Below are positions 1 to 9,043 of a stretch of DNA of 64,000 bases, piece after piece. The DNA lies in contig NZ_CP015029.1 in NCBI RefSeq assembly GCF_011455495.1, positions 1,550,740 to 1,614,739 of the forward strand, written 5' to 3'. This DNA comes from Frederiksenia canicola (lineage in GTDB: Bacteria; Pseudomonadota; Gammaproteobacteria; Enterobacterales; Pasteurellaceae). The notes beneath the pieces are model-generated. The model saw only the letters and a program-made list of their open reading frames with translations, made no database searches and was not told where the DNA came from. The translations under genes and the position numbers were made by a program. Position 1 is the stretch's first letter; each line of letters opens with the position of its first letter.

Positions 1-188
1 CTGAAGCGGCTTTCCGTTTCGGTGCAGAAGTACGAACAGGCGATGACCCACGCGAAGCCCAATTACGCTTAATCCGCGATGGCGAAGCCACCACTCCTGA
101 ATTACTCAAGCAACAAGCGGTCAGTTTTGAAGATGATCTTGCAAATGAAACTGACAGCGATGACACAGAAGAACAAGGTGAAGAATAA
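1..188 (+). CDS. mukE: MukE, C-terminal end (partial)
   Basis: Only the last 61 codons are present, read from base 3 to the TAA at 186-188. The peptide has the MukE C-terminal core [15 protein letters not shown] followed by an acidic tail. MukE bridges MukF and the MukB heads in the MukBEF condensin. The stop codon overlaps the mukB start (TAATG), the usual translational coupling of the muk operon. The tail segment [11 protein letters not shown] is translated from an uptake signal sequence at 113-146, so part of the acidic tail is set by the uptake signal. Confidence 0.95.
   Translation, partial: EAAFRFGAEVRTGDDPREAQLRLIRDGEATTPELLKQQAVSFEDDLANETDSDDTEEQGEE
113..122 (+). repeat. Uptake signal sequence inside mukE
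   Basis: Perfect ACAAGCGGTC core, with CTTGCAAAT at 138-146 as the downstream flank. It is read in frame as part of the MukE tail. Confidence 0.9.
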
Positions 189-3100
189 TGGAACAAGTAG
201 CATTGCAAAATAATCAGATTATCGCACCGCTTGCTCGCCCTGAAGGCGTCGCACGTGGGAAGTTTCGTTCTCTTACCCTGATTAACTGGAACGGTTTTTT
301 TGCACGTACTTTTGATTTAGACGAACTGGTGACAACGCTATCAGGTGGTAACGGTGCAGGTAAATCGACCACCATGGCGGGGTTTGTTACCGCTTTGATC
401 CCTGATTTAAGCTTACTCAATTTCCGTAATACCACGGAAGCGGGTTCAACGTCCAGCTCTCGCGATAAAGGCTTGTACGGCAAGTTGAAGGCGGGGGTGT
501 GTTATGCGGTGTTGGAAAGCGAAAACTCCCGCAAACAGCGAATTATGACTGGCGTGCGTTTGCAGCAGATTGCAGGCCGAGACAAAAAAGTCGATATTCG
601 TTCGTTCTCCATTCAAAACATTGAAGAAAATCAATCAGTTATTTCAATTTTAACTGAGCAAGTGGGTGAAAAAAATGCCCGAGTGCTACCGTTAAATGAA
701 TTGAAAGACAAATTTGATGGCACGGCGGTACAGTTCAAACAGTACAACTCGATCACTGATTATCACAGTTTTTTATTCGATTTGGGCGTGATTCCAAAAC
801 GGTTACGTTCGTCTTCTGACCGTAGCAAATTCTATAAATTGATCGAAGCCTCTTTATACGGTGGGATTTCAAGCGTCATCACCAAATCACTGCGGGACTA
901 TCTCTTGCCAGAAAATACGGGGGTTCGCCAAGCGTTTCAGGATATGGAATCGGCATTGCGTGAAAACCGAATGACTTTGGAAGCGATTAAAGTCACTCAA
1001 TCCGATCGGGATATGTTCAAAAAGTTGATTACCGAATCGACCAACTATGTTTCCGCTGACTATATGCGAAATGCCAACGAACGCCGTGGCAATGTGCAAT
1101 CAGCAATCGAAAAACGCCAAGAATGGTATCAAGCTAAATCCAAAATCGAATTAGAACAGCAACGTTTTGTTGAATTTAGCCGAGAGGTGAAAGAGTTAGG
1201 TGAAGCGGAAGCAGAGCTAGAAACGGAATACCACAACGCCAATCATCAGCTCAATTTAGTGATGAACGCCTTCCGCCATCAAGAAAAAGTGGAACGTTAT
1301 CAAGACGAAGTGGAAGAGTTGGCAAGCAAACTCGAAGAGCAACAAATGGCGGTGGAAGAAGTCGCCGAGAAAGTCGAGCAAGTACAAGCCAGAGCTGATG
1401 AAGCGGACGATTTAGTTGAAGATCTGCGTTCGCAAATGGCGGATTATCAACAGGCACTAGATGCACAACAAACCCGTGCGTTGCAATATCAACAAGCGGT
1501 TAATGCGTTAGAAAAAGCCAAACAGTTGTGTGGCTTACCACAACTGGATCTGCACAATGTGGAAGATTATCACGCTGAATTTGCTGCCCAAGCGGACGAA
1601 ATTACCGATAACGTGTTCGATTTAGAGCAGCGTTTGGCGGTATCGGATATGGCGAAAACCCAATTCGATAAAGCGTATGAGTTGGTTTGCAAAATTGTCG
1701 GCGAAACTGACCGCTTGCAAGCCGATTCCGTAGCACGTGAATTGCTTTCAAACTTCCCAAGCCAAAAATCGCAGGCTCAACAAGCGGTGGTGTTACGTCA
1801 AAAATTAGCCGAATTAGAACAGCGTTTGCATCAGCAACAACATGCAGACCGTTTGCTGGCAGAGTTCAACCAAAAAGCACAGTTGCAGTTAGCAACGGCG
1901 GACGATCTTGAAAGCTATTACGACGAGCAGCAGGCCCGAGTTGAAAATGTGGAAGCGGAATTAGCGGAGTTGCTCGATCAGCGTTCTACCCAACGTCAGC
2001 AACGTGAGCAATTTAACCAACAATATCAACAACTTGCTCAAAATGCACCTGCGTGGCATACGGCACAATCGGCACTTTCTCGTTTACAAGAGCAGTGCGG
2101 GGAAACTTTTACTTCCAGCCAAGCCGTGATGCAAGCGATGCAAAATACGTTGAGCCGTGAGCGTGAAGCGACTTTGGCTCGTGATGAATTGGCTCGTCGT
2201 GAACAATTATTAGATGAGCAAATTTCTCGCCTTAGCCAGCCAGATGGTGCGGAGGACAGCCGTTTAAATCACCTTGCTGAAAAATTTGGCGGCGTGCTAC
2301 TGTCGGAATTATATGACGATGTGTCGTTGGAGGATGCCCCGTATTTCTCCGCACTTTACGGCGAAGCTCGCCATGCCATTGTGGTGCGGGATTTAGAAGC
2401 AACTAAAGCCCAACTTTCGCAGCTCGATGATTGTCCTGATAATCTCTATTTGATCGAAGGAGATCCTAATGCCTTTGATGACAACGTTTTCCCTGTAGAA
2501 GAGTTAGGCGATGGTGTGGTGGTGCAGCTTTCTAACCGACAATGGCGTTATTCGAAGTTCTCTGAATTTGCGGTATTCGGGCGAGCGTCTCGTGAGAAAC
2601 AGTTAGAAAAACTGAAAATTGAGCGAGATGAAACCGCTGAAAAACACGCAGAACGAGCCTTTGATGTACAGAAGTGCCAACGCTTACACCAACATTTAAG
2701 CCAATTTATCGGTACCCATTTAGCTTTGGCGTTCCAGCCTGATCCTGAAGTGGTCATGCAGCAATTGTCTCAACAGCGTAACGACATCGAGCGGGAATTA
2801 GCTGCCGCAAGTAGTCAGGAACAGCAACTTCGTCACCAACTTGAAAGCAGCAAAACGCAGTTACAACTACTGAATAAAGTGTTGCCACAGCTCAGCTTGC
2901 TTGCGGACGACACCTTACAAGATCGTGTTGAAGAGTGCCGTGAACAGTTGTTGGAGGCTCAAGATGATGAACAATTTATCCGCCAATATGGCAACTATTT
3001 AACCCAATTAGAACCGATTGCAGCGGCATTACGTAGCGATCCACATCAGTTTGAGCAGCTACAAGCCGATTACAAGCGGTCAGTTGAGCAACAAAAATTG

Positions 3101-4648
3101 CTAAACCAAAAAGTGTTCAGCCTTGCTGATGTGATGCAACGCCGTTTGCATTTCAGCTATCAGGAAACCGTGGGTACAGAAGGCCCTGCATTAAACGAAC
3201 AGTTGCGTCAGCGTGTGGAAAATGCACAACGTGAGCGGGAACACTACAAAACCCAACTTCGCCAAGCACAAAGCCAATTAACTGAATACAATCAAGTATT
3301 TACCGCTTTGCGTAGCTCTTATGATGCGAAAAATCAGATGCTGCAAGAGCTCTTGCGAGAAATGGACGAATATGGCATTCGTAACGATCCTGAGGCGGTA
3401 GAGCGTGCCACGGCTCGCCGTGATGAAATTCAACAACGCTTGAGCCAACAACGTTCACGCAAGCACTATCTGGATAAACAACTGGCCGTTATCGAAGCAG
3501 AAATGGACAATCTCACCAAAGCGGTTCGCAAAGCAGAGCGGGATTATCACGCCCAGCGGGAAATTGTGGTGCAGGCCAAAGTCAGCTGGTGTTTGGTGCT
3601 GAAATTGTCTCGTAACAGCGATGTAGAAAAACGTCTCAACCGCCGTGAATTAGCCTATCAATCGGCAGAAGAGCTACGTTCAATTTCGGATAAAGCACTT
3701 GGTGCCTTACGGCAAGCGGTAGCGGACAACGAATATCTTCGTGATAGCTTACGAGCTTCAGAAGACAGCCGTAAGCCTGAAAACAAAGTGGCTTTCTTTA
3801 TTTCGGTTTATCAGCATTTAAGAGAGCGTATTCGTCAAGATATCATCAAAACCGATGATCCGATTGATGCAATTGAGCAGATGGAAATTGAGCTTTCTCG
3901 TTTAACTAACGAGCTAACCAGTCGTGAGAAAAAATTGGCGATCAGTGCCGAAAGCGTGGCGAATATTTTACGCAAAACCATCCAACGTGAACAAAATCGC
4001 ATTTTGCAGCTTAACCAAGGTTTGCAAAATATTGCCTTCGGTCAGGTTAAAGGGGTGCGTTTGGTGGTCAATATTCGTGATACTCACGCCATTTTGCTCA
4101 ATGCCTTATCACAAAGAGAAGAAAACAGTGATTTGTTTGACAATGCAAAATTGAGCTTCTCAGAAGCCTTAGCGATGCTTTATAAACGAGTCAATCCGCA
4201 TATCGAAATGGGGCAACGCACGCCGCAAACCATTGGTGAAGAATTGTTAGATTACCGCAACTATCTCGATTTAGAAGTGGAAACCTTCCGTGGTGCCGAT
4301 GGCTGGATGCGTGCCGAGAGTAGTGCACTTTCAACGGGCGAAGCAATCGGTACAGGGATGTCGATCTTATTAATGGTAGTGCAAAGTTGGGAAGAGGAAT
4401 CTCGCCGTTTGCGTGCCAAAGATATTCTTCCTGCTCGCTTACTGTTCCTTGATGAAGCAGCCCGTTTGGATGCAACATCTATCAACACCTTGTTTGAACT
4501 ATGTGAACGTTTGGATATGCAGCTCCTTATCGCTGCTCCAGAAAACATCAGCCCAGAGCGAGGCACAACCTATAAGCTAGTGCGGAAAATCGCCAACAAC
4601 CAAGAGTACGTTCATGTTGTTGGATTGAAAGGGTTCGGGCAAGCGTAG
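188..4648 (+). CDS. mukB: Chromosome partition protein MukB (SMC-like condensin ATPase)
   Basis: MukB is the SMC-like subunit of MukBEF, which compacts and helps segregate the chromosome. The product is 1486 residues, the same length as E. coli MukB. Visible parts are the Walker A loop GGNGAGKST (53-61), a long Q/E/R-rich coiled coil (about 330-650), a globular hinge around 700-790 with few heptads, a second coiled coil to about 1200, the ABC signature LSTGEA (1381-1386) and Walker B LLFLDEAA with D1422 and E1423. The start overlaps the mukE stop, so it is translated as part of the muk operon. Three uptake-signal cores lie inside the coiled-coil coding region (1492, 1780, 3072). The frame is intact. 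Confidence 0.98.
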   Translation: MEQVALQNNQIIAPLARPEGVARGKFRSLTLINWNGFFARTFDLDELVTTLSGGNGAGKSTTMAGFVTALIPDLSLLNFRNTTEAGSTSSSRDKGLYGKLKAGVCYAVLESENSRKQRIMTGVRLQQIAGRDKKVDIRSFSIQNIEENQSVISILTEQVGEKNARVLPLNELKDKFDGTAVQFKQYNSITDYHSFLFDLGVIPKRLRSSSDRSKFYKLIEASLYGGISSVITKSLRDYLLPENTGVRQAFQDMESALRENRMTLEAIKVTQSDRDMFKKLITESTNYVSADYMRNANERRGNVQSAIEKRQEWYQAKSKIELEQQRFVEFSREVKELGEAEAELETEYHNANHQLNLVMNAFRHQEKVERYQDEVEELASKLEEQQMAVEEVAEKVEQVQARADEADDLVEDLRSQMADYQQALDAQQTRALQYQQAVNALEKAKQLCGLPQLDLHNVEDYHAEFAAQADEITDNVFDLEQRLAVSDMAKTQFDKAYELVCKIVGETDRLQADSVARELLSNFPSQKSQAQQAVVLRQKLAELEQRLHQQQHADRLLAEFNQKAQLQLATADDLESYYDEQQARVENVEAELAELLDQRSTQRQQREQFNQQYQQLAQNAPAWHTAQSALSRLQEQCGETFTSSQAVMQAMQNTLSREREATLARDELARREQLLDEQISRLSQPDGAEDSRLNHLAEKFGGVLLSELYDDVSLEDAPYFSALYGEARHAIVVRDLEATKAQLSQLDDCPDNLYLIEGDPNAFDDNVFPVEELGDGVVVQLSNRQWRYSKFSEFAVFGRASREKQLEKLKIERDETAEKHAERAFDVQKCQRLHQHLSQFIGTHLALAFQPDPEVVMQQLSQQRNDIERELAAASSQEQQLRHQLESSKTQLQLLNKVLPQLSLLADDTLQDRVEECREQLLEAQDDEQFIRQYGNYLTQLEPIAAALRSDPHQFEQLQADYKRSVEQQKLLNQKVFSLADVMQRRLHFSYQETVGTEGPALNEQLRQRVENAQREREHYKTQLRQAQSQLTEYNQVFTALRSSYDAKNQMLQELLREMDEYGIRNDPEAVERATARRDEIQQRLSQQRSRKHYLDKQLAVIEAEMDNLTKAVRKAERDYHAQREIVVQAKVSWCLVLKLSRNSDVEKRLNRRELAYQSAEELRSISDKALGALRQAVADNEYLRDSLRASEDSRKPENKVAFFISVYQHLRERIRQDIIKTDDPIDAIEQMEIELSRLTNELTSREKKLAISAESVANILRKTIQREQNRILQLNQGLQNIAFGQVKGVRLVVNIRDTHAILLNALSQREENSDLFDNAKLSFSEALAMLYKRVNPHIEMGQRTPQTIGEELLDYRNYLDLEVETFRGADGWMRAESSALSTGEAIGTGMSILLMVVQSWEEESRRLRAKDILPARLLFLDEAARLDATSINTLFELCERLDMQLLIAAPENISPERGTTYKLVRKIANNQEYVHVVGLKGFGQA
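1492..1500 (+). repeat. Uptake signal core in mukB
   Basis: ACAAGCGGT followed by T; nine of ten core bases. It lies in coiled-coil coding sequence and encodes part of QQAVNAL. Confidence 0.6.
1780..1788 (+). repeat. Uptake signal core in mukB
   Basis: ACAAGCGGT followed by G, without an obvious TTGCAAA flank; it encodes QQAVV. Confidence 0.5.
3072..3081 (+). repeat. Uptake signal sequence in mukB
   Basis: Perfect ten-base core ACAAGCGGTC, encoding part of YKRSVEQQ in the second coiled coil. Here the site is read in a different frame (KRS) from the QAV reading seen elsewhere. Confidence 0.8.
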
Positions 4649-4656
4649 CACAGGCC

Positions 4657-4666
4657 ACAAGCGGTC
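4657..4666 (+). repeat. Uptake signal between mukB and serC
   Basis: Perfect core with TTTTGCAAAT at 4681-4690, eight bases after the mukB stop codon. Confidence 0.9.
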
Positions 4667-4710
4667 AGTTTTGACGAACATTTTGCAAATATTGATAAGA
4701 GGCAAACACA

Positions 4711-5793
4711 ATGACACAAGTATTTAATTTCAGTGCAGGCCCTGCGATGATGCCACAGGCAGTATTGGAACAGGCTCAAAAAGAGTTACTGAATTGGCAA
4801 GGGCTTGGCACTTCAGTGATGGAAGTGAGCCACCGTGGCAAGCCGTTTATGGAGCTAATCACCCAAGCGGAGCAAGATTTCCGCACGCTCTATCACATCC
4901 CTAACAACTACAAAATCCTGTTTTTACAAGGTGGGGCGAGAGGACAATTTGCAGCTATTCCGATGAACTTGATCGGCGAAAAGGGCAAAGCCTTGTATCT
5001 CAACAGCGGGCATTGGTCGGCAACGGCAGCGAAAGAAGCCCGCTCATTCTGCGAAGTCGATGAAGTTCAGATTTTGGAGCAGGGGGATGTGCTAAAAATC
5101 GGCAATTTAGATTTTTCGGATGTTGCCGAAAATTACGACTATGTTCACTACTGCCCGAATGAAACTATCAGCGGTGTGGAAATTTTTGAGGTGCCCAAAG
5201 TGGGCAATGCGGTGTTGGTCGCAGATATGTCGTCTAACATTCTCTCGCGTGAAATCGACATCAACCAGTTCGGCATTATTTACGCAGGGGCACAAAAAAA
5301 TCTCGGGCCTGCGGGGATCACTATTGTGATCATACGGGAAGATTTAATCGGCAAAGCCCGCAAAGAAACACCATCAATTTGGAACTACGAAACGCAGGCA
5401 AAGAACGACTCCATGATCAACACGCCACCCACATTTGCGTGGTATCTCTGTTCATTGGTGTTCAAACATCTGCTGGCAACAGGCGGCGTACCAGCTACGG
5501 AAACCCGCAATCAAGCCAAAGCCAAACTACTTTACGAGTATCTCGACCACAGCACGTTCTACCGCAACACTGTCGCCAAGGCCAACCGTTCATTGATGAA
5601 TGTGACCTTTACCACCGGCAATGATGAACTCAATGCAAAATTTGTTGCGGAAGCCACCGCTTATGGCTTGCAAGCATTGAAAGGGCATAAAGTGCTTGGC
5701 GGAATGCGTGCCTCAATCTACAACGCGATGCCAATTCAAGGCGTAGAAGCGTTGATTACCTTTATGCAGAAATTTGAATGTGAAAATGCCTAA
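4711..5793 (+). CDS. serC: Phosphoserine aminotransferase
   Basis: SerC is a PLP enzyme that transaminates 3-phosphohydroxypyruvate to phosphoserine in serine synthesis and also acts in pyridoxal phosphate synthesis. The 360-residue length is typical. The N terminus FNFSAGPAMMP is diagnostic of the family, and the PLP lysine is K196 in AGAQKNLGPAG. The start ATG at 4711 follows a GAGGCAAACAC stretch, with AGAGG as ribosome site. It lies 62 bases after mukB, separated by an uptake signal, with hisC two genes downstream. Confidence 0.97.
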   Translation: MTQVFNFSAGPAMMPQAVLEQAQKELLNWQGLGTSVMEVSHRGKPFMELITQAEQDFRTLYHIPNNYKILFLQGGARGQFAAIPMNLIGEKGKALYLNSGHWSATAAKEARSFCEVDEVQILEQGDVLKIGNLDFSDVAENYDYVHYCPNETISGVEIFEVPKVGNAVLVADMSSNILSREIDINQFGIIYAGAQKNLGPAGITIVIIREDLIGKARKETPSIWNYETQAKNDSMINTPPTFAWYLCSLVFKHLLATGGVPATETRNQAKAKLLYEYLDHSTFYRNTVAKANRSLMNVTFTTGNDELNAKFVAEATAYGLQALKGHKVLGGMRASIYNAMPIQGVEALITFMQKFECENA

Positions 5794-5796
5794 TCT

Positions 5797-5825
5797 GTAG
5801 TGGTGGACACATAGTCCCGCCCTAC
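5797..5825. repeat. Intergenic hairpin repeat, copy 1
   Basis: An imperfect inverted repeat running from GTAGTGGTGGAC to GTCCCGCCCTAC around a short loop. A second, better paired copy lies at 51572-51601, between fabI and rnb. Both copies directly follow a stop codon region and stand just before an uptake signal. It resembles short palindromic intergenic repeats, but I cannot name a family with certainty. Confidence 0.7.
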
Positions 5826-5834
5826 ATTTAGGTA

Positions 5835-5844
5835 ACAAGCGGTG
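5835..5844 (+). repeat. Uptake signal overlapping the next gene's start
   Basis: ACAAGCGGTG core with TTTTGCAAAT ending at 5868, so the ATG of the following gene is formed from the last bases of the uptake signal flank. Confidence 0.85.
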
Positions 5845-5866
5845 AGATTTTAAGAGAATTTTGCAA

Positions 5867-6622
5867 ATGAAATATACCCTTATCACCGGTGCAACATCGG
5901 GCATCGGTTATGAAATTGCGAAAATCTATGCGGAGCAAGGCGAGCCATTGATTTTAGTGGCTCGTCGTAAGGCGATTTTGGACGAGTTTCAGCAGCGTTA
6001 TGCGAATGTTGAAATTGTCGAAATGGATCTGTCTGAGCCGAATAATGCGAAAAAACTGTTTGAAATCACCGAGCAAAATGGCTGGCAAGTGTCCCGTTTA
6101 ATTAACAATGCGGGCTTTGGCGTGTTTGGTGAGTTTAGCGAAACGGATTTAGATCGTGAAATGGCGATGGTTAATCTCAATATTCAAGCGGTGATGATTT
6201 TAACCAAGCTCTACTTGCAACCGATGAAAGCCCGTAACCAAGGCGAAATTCTCAATGTGTCTTCGGTAGCGAGTTTTATGCCTGGTCCGCAAATGAGCGT
6301 TTATTATGCAACTAAAGCGTTTGTGACCTCATTTTCTAAAGCCTTAAGCTACGAATTGAAAGAGACCAATATCAACATTTCCATTCTTGCACCGGGCACA
6401 ACCGCAACGGAATTTGAAAAAGCAGCGAATTTGCAAAACTCCAAATTATTTGACCGCTTGAAAGTACAGTCCGCCGAAGAAGTGGCAACATATGCGGTGC
6501 AGAATCTTGGCAAAAACGTGATTATTCCAAACTGGCTGAATAAATTAATGGTGTTTAGCAGCCGTTTCACTCCCGATTTCTTGCTGCTACCGATTGTTGC
6601 CTTTATTCAAAAAAACAAATAA
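5867..6622 (+). CDS. Short-chain dehydrogenase/reductase (SDR) of unknown substrate
   Basis: A 251-residue classical SDR. It shows the NAD(P)-binding TGATSGIG near the N terminus (residues 8-15), NNAG about residue 80, a serine in NVSSVAS, and the active-site YYATK. The arginine pair after the second strand (VARRK) suggests NADP preference. The substrate cannot be read from the sequence. I use the ATG at 5867; the frame also opens two codons earlier at TTG 5861. A weak AAGAGA ribosome site precedes it. The start codon lies within the uptake signal flank TTTTGCAAATG. It sits between serC and hisC on the same strand, 22 bases before hisC. Confidence 0.9.
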   Translation: MKYTLITGATSGIGYEIAKIYAEQGEPLILVARRKAILDEFQQRYANVEIVEMDLSEPNNAKKLFEITEQNGWQVSRLINNAGFGVFGEFSETDLDREMAMVNLNIQAVMILTKLYLQPMKARNQGEILNVSSVASFMPGPQMSVYYATKAFVTSFSKALSYELKETNINISILAPGTTATEFEKAANLQNSKLFDRLKVQSAEEVATYAVQNLGKNVIIPNWLNKLMVFSSRFTPDFLLLPIVAFIQKNK

Positions 6623-6644
6623 AAACACGCTATTAAGGAAAATT

Positions 6645-7739
6645 ATGCAATACACAACGCTCGCCAACAAAGGCGTCCAAACCCTGTCCCCTTACCAAGC
6701 AGGCAAACCGATTGAGGAATTAGAGCGTGAACTGGGCATTTCCAACATTGTGAAATTAGCCTCAAACGAAAACCCATTCGGCTTTCCTGAAAGTGCCAAA
6801 CATGCGATTAGCACACAACTGGCAGATTTAACCCGTTATCCCGATGCCAACGGTTTCTATTTCAAAGAAGTGGTAGCCAAAAAATTTGGTGTGGCGATGG
6901 ATCAAATCACCCTTGGCAATGGCTCAAATGATTTGTTAGAGCTGATCGCCCGTACCTTTGCCAGCGAAGACGATGAAATTATCTTTTCGCAATATGCCTT
7001 TATTGTTTACCCGCTTGTCGCACAGGCGATTAATGCAAAATCGGTGGTGGTGCCTGCCAACGATTTTGGTCACGACTTAGAGGGCTTTTTAGCGGCAATC
7101 ACTGAAAAAACTAAGCTGATTTATCTCGCCAACCCAAATAATCCAACGGGGACGTTTTTAAGTCATCAACAAATCACAGATTTCTTGGCAAAAGTGCCAG
7201 AACACGTAATTGTGGTGCTAGACGAAGCCTATACGGAATTTACCGACCCAGACAAGCGGGTAGATTCCTTTAAACTTTTGCAAATCCACCCGAATTTAGT
7301 GATCTGTCGCACGCTTTCCAAAGCCTACGGTTTAGCGGGGCTACGCATCGGCTATGCGGTTTCTCAACCTGAAATTGCCGATCTCTTTAACCGAGTTCGC
7401 CAACCGTTTAACTGTAACAGCCTTGCCTTAGCTGCTGCCGTTGCTGTACTACAAGATGATGAGTTTATTCAGAAAGTCGCAGAAAATAACCGCTTGGAAA
7501 TGGCTCGATATGAACAGTTTTTCCAACAAAATGGCTTGGATTATATTCAATCCAAAGGCAATTTTATTACTGTCGATCTGAACCAACCCGCTGCACCGAT
7601 TTATCAAAAATTGCTAGAACAAGGCGTCATCGTCCGCCCAATTGGTGTGTATGGCATGCCAAATCACCTGCGAATTAGCATCGGCTTGCCCGAAGAAAAC
7701 GATCGCTTTTTTGCTGCGTTAGTGAAAGTGTTGAAGTAG
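6645..7739 (+). CDS. hisC: Histidinol-phosphate aminotransferase
   Basis: A fold-type I PLP enzyme that makes histidinol phosphate in histidine synthesis; some homologues also act on aromatic amino acids. The product is 364 residues. Visible are SNENPFG near the N terminus, NPNNPTG, the VLDEAY segment and the PLP lysine K226 in LSKAYGLAGLRIGY. The ATG at 6645 is preferred over the upstream in-frame opening because AAGGA lies six bases before it and the upstream part overlaps the SDR gene. No other his genes are nearby, so this is an unlinked copy of the HisC2 kind. Confidence 0.95.
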   Translation: MQYTTLANKGVQTLSPYQAGKPIEELERELGISNIVKLASNENPFGFPESAKHAISTQLADLTRYPDANGFYFKEVVAKKFGVAMDQITLGNGSNDLLELIARTFASEDDEIIFSQYAFIVYPLVAQAINAKSVVVPANDFGHDLEGFLAAITEKTKLIYLANPNNPTGTFLSHQQITDFLAKVPEHVIVVLDEAYTEFTDPDKRVDSFKLLQIHPNLVICRTLSKAYGLAGLRIGYAVSQPEIADLFNRVRQPFNCNSLALAAAVAVLQDDEFIQKVAENNRLEMARYEQFFQQNGLDYIQSKGNFITVDLNQPAAPIYQKLLEQGVIVRPIGVYGMPNHLRISIGLPEENDRFFAALVKVLK

Positions 7740-7747
7740 AAAGTATA

Positions 7748-7769
7748 AAGGACGCTACGGCGTCCTTTA
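7748..7769. terminator. Bidirectional terminator between hisC and ccdA
   Basis: Nine-base-pair stem AAAGGACGC / GCGTCCTTT with loop TACG, lying between converging genes. The A and T ends give a short U run in both directions. Confidence 0.8.
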
Positions 7770-7772
7770 TCA

Positions 7773-8501
7773 TTAAAATCGAGTAGTTAAGTCAGTTAGC
7801 CAGTCTGGGCTGATGGTGACTAGCCACATTTCGATCTGTTTATCAAAACCCGTTAGCACGAGTAAACCGACAGCCAATAAACTCCAACCCATCACTTTTC
7901 GCCCAGTTTGGCTTGCATTGGCGAGTTTTTCACGTTTTTCACGAAACACTTGGCGAGAGAGTAGCCCGATGATAATCAACGGAATCACAGCCCCAAGGCT
8001 GAAAATCATCATTACAACAGATACGCTACCAAGTGATTCACCTTGGCTCGCAAGAGCAATCGCCGCACCCAATGTTGGACCAATGCAGGGAGCCCAAACC
8101 ACACCGAGCAATAACCCGACAAAGAATTGCCCAAGGGAGGATTCAGGGTTAAAACTGCTTAACCATTGGTCGCCTTTGTTGCTTAATGCCGATGTGTACT
8201 GGCTGAGATAGTGCTGCAATTTCGAGCTAAGTAGCCAAATTGCCACCAAGATCATCAAAATCGCTGCCGCATAACGTAAGTAAGCACTGTTCACCCCAAG
8301 GGCTAAGCCAATAGAAGCAATCAAGGTGCCAACAAAGGTAAAGGAAATCCCCATGCCAATTGCGAGAGTGAATAAACCGATTTTACGTTGTGCCATTGCC
8401 GAAGAGGCTACGATGGGTAAAATTGGCAATACGCAAGGAGAAAGCGTAGTTAATAGCCCCGCCAATAAGCTCAGAGCTAAGACAGTAACATTTAAGTCCA
8501 T
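7773..8501 (-). CDS. ccdA: CcdA-like thiol-disulfide transmembrane transporter (DsbD membrane domain family)
   Basis: A membrane protein of about 242 residues with six likely transmembrane segments. Two cysteines sit in membrane segments: C in TLSPCVLPILP near the N terminus and C in WAPCIGPTLGA in the fourth segment. These are the CcdA/DsbD motifs that carry electrons from cytoplasmic thioredoxin to the periplasm. The ATG at 8501 is chosen; a TTG two codons upstream at 8507 directly follows the preceding stop. The upstream gene encodes a periplasmic thioredoxin, so the pair works like a split DsbD. Symbol assigned by family only. Confidence 0.88.
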   Translation of the reverse strand: MDLNVTVLALSLLAGLLTTLSPCVLPILPIVASSAMAQRKIGLFTLAIGMGISFTFVGTLIASIGLALGVNSAYLRYAAAILMILVAIWLLSSKLQHYLSQYTSALSNKGDQWLSSFNPESSLGQFFVGLLLGVVWAPCIGPTLGAAIALASQGESLGSVSVVMMIFSLGAVIPLIIIGLLSRQVFREKREKLANASQTGRKVMGWSLLAVGLLVLTGFDKQIEMWLVTISPDWLTDLTTRF

Positions 8502-8507
8502 AGCCAA

Positions 8508-8885
8508 TTACGGTAGAGTAATGAATTGCACTAATTTATCGGCGTGGGTTTCGGCAATGACACGGCGAACTTCTTTGCCTTGATCAAACATAATTAAGGT
8601 GCTTTGGCGATTAACTTTAAACGCTTTAAGCACGTCATCTTGAGTGTCGTAATCGACTCTCAATGCGGTTAAATTAGCAAATTTGTCGTCTTTCAAGGTA
8701 GGCTCTAACACACTGAGTTGGCGTTTGCAGGTTGGGCACCAGTTCGCATGAATGTGCACCAAAACGGGCTTACCTTGTTGCATTAAGCTATCAAATTCGG
8801 TTTGAGCAAAGTCTTTAAACTCCGTTGCGAATGCCGTGGTAGCAAGGAATACACTTGATAAAAAGGTTAAAAGTCGTTTTTTCAT
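8508..8885 (-). CDS. Periplasmic thioredoxin-like protein
   Basis: A 125-residue exported thioredoxin-fold protein. Signal peptide MKKRLLTFLSSVFLATTAFA is followed by the mature protein, with the redox motif WCPTC at about residues 49-53. CPTC resembles the C-terminal domain of DsbD-type reductases more than cytoplasmic thioredoxin. The start has a strong AGGAG eight bases upstream. Its stop codon touches the ccdA-like gene, so both are almost certainly cotranscribed and coupled. The likely role is delivering electrons from CcdA to periplasmic disulfides, for example for cytochrome c maturation or disulfide repair; that role is inferred. Confidence 0.88.
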   Translation of the reverse strand: MKKRLLTFLSSVFLATTAFATEFKDFAQTEFDSLMQQGKPVLVHIHANWCPTCKRQLSVLEPTLKDDKFANLTALRVDYDTQDDVLKAFKVNRQSTLIMFDQGKEVRRVIAETHADKLVQFITLP

Positions 8886-9043
8886 GGAAGTCTCCTGTTA
8901 GGGTTGAATTGTGATTATTCACGGAAAATTAGACGCTACAATAACAAAAATCTAACAAAAAATAATTAAGCATAGCGAGATTGTGAGAATTTATTTATTA
9001 TTTGTAAAAAATAATAGCTTTCCAACGTAAATAGGACAATATT

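Noticed and set aside
8886-9043. CRP-like site near 8911-8924 (CGTGA...TCACG-type)
   Set aside because: The half-sites are four bases apart, where CRP needs six.
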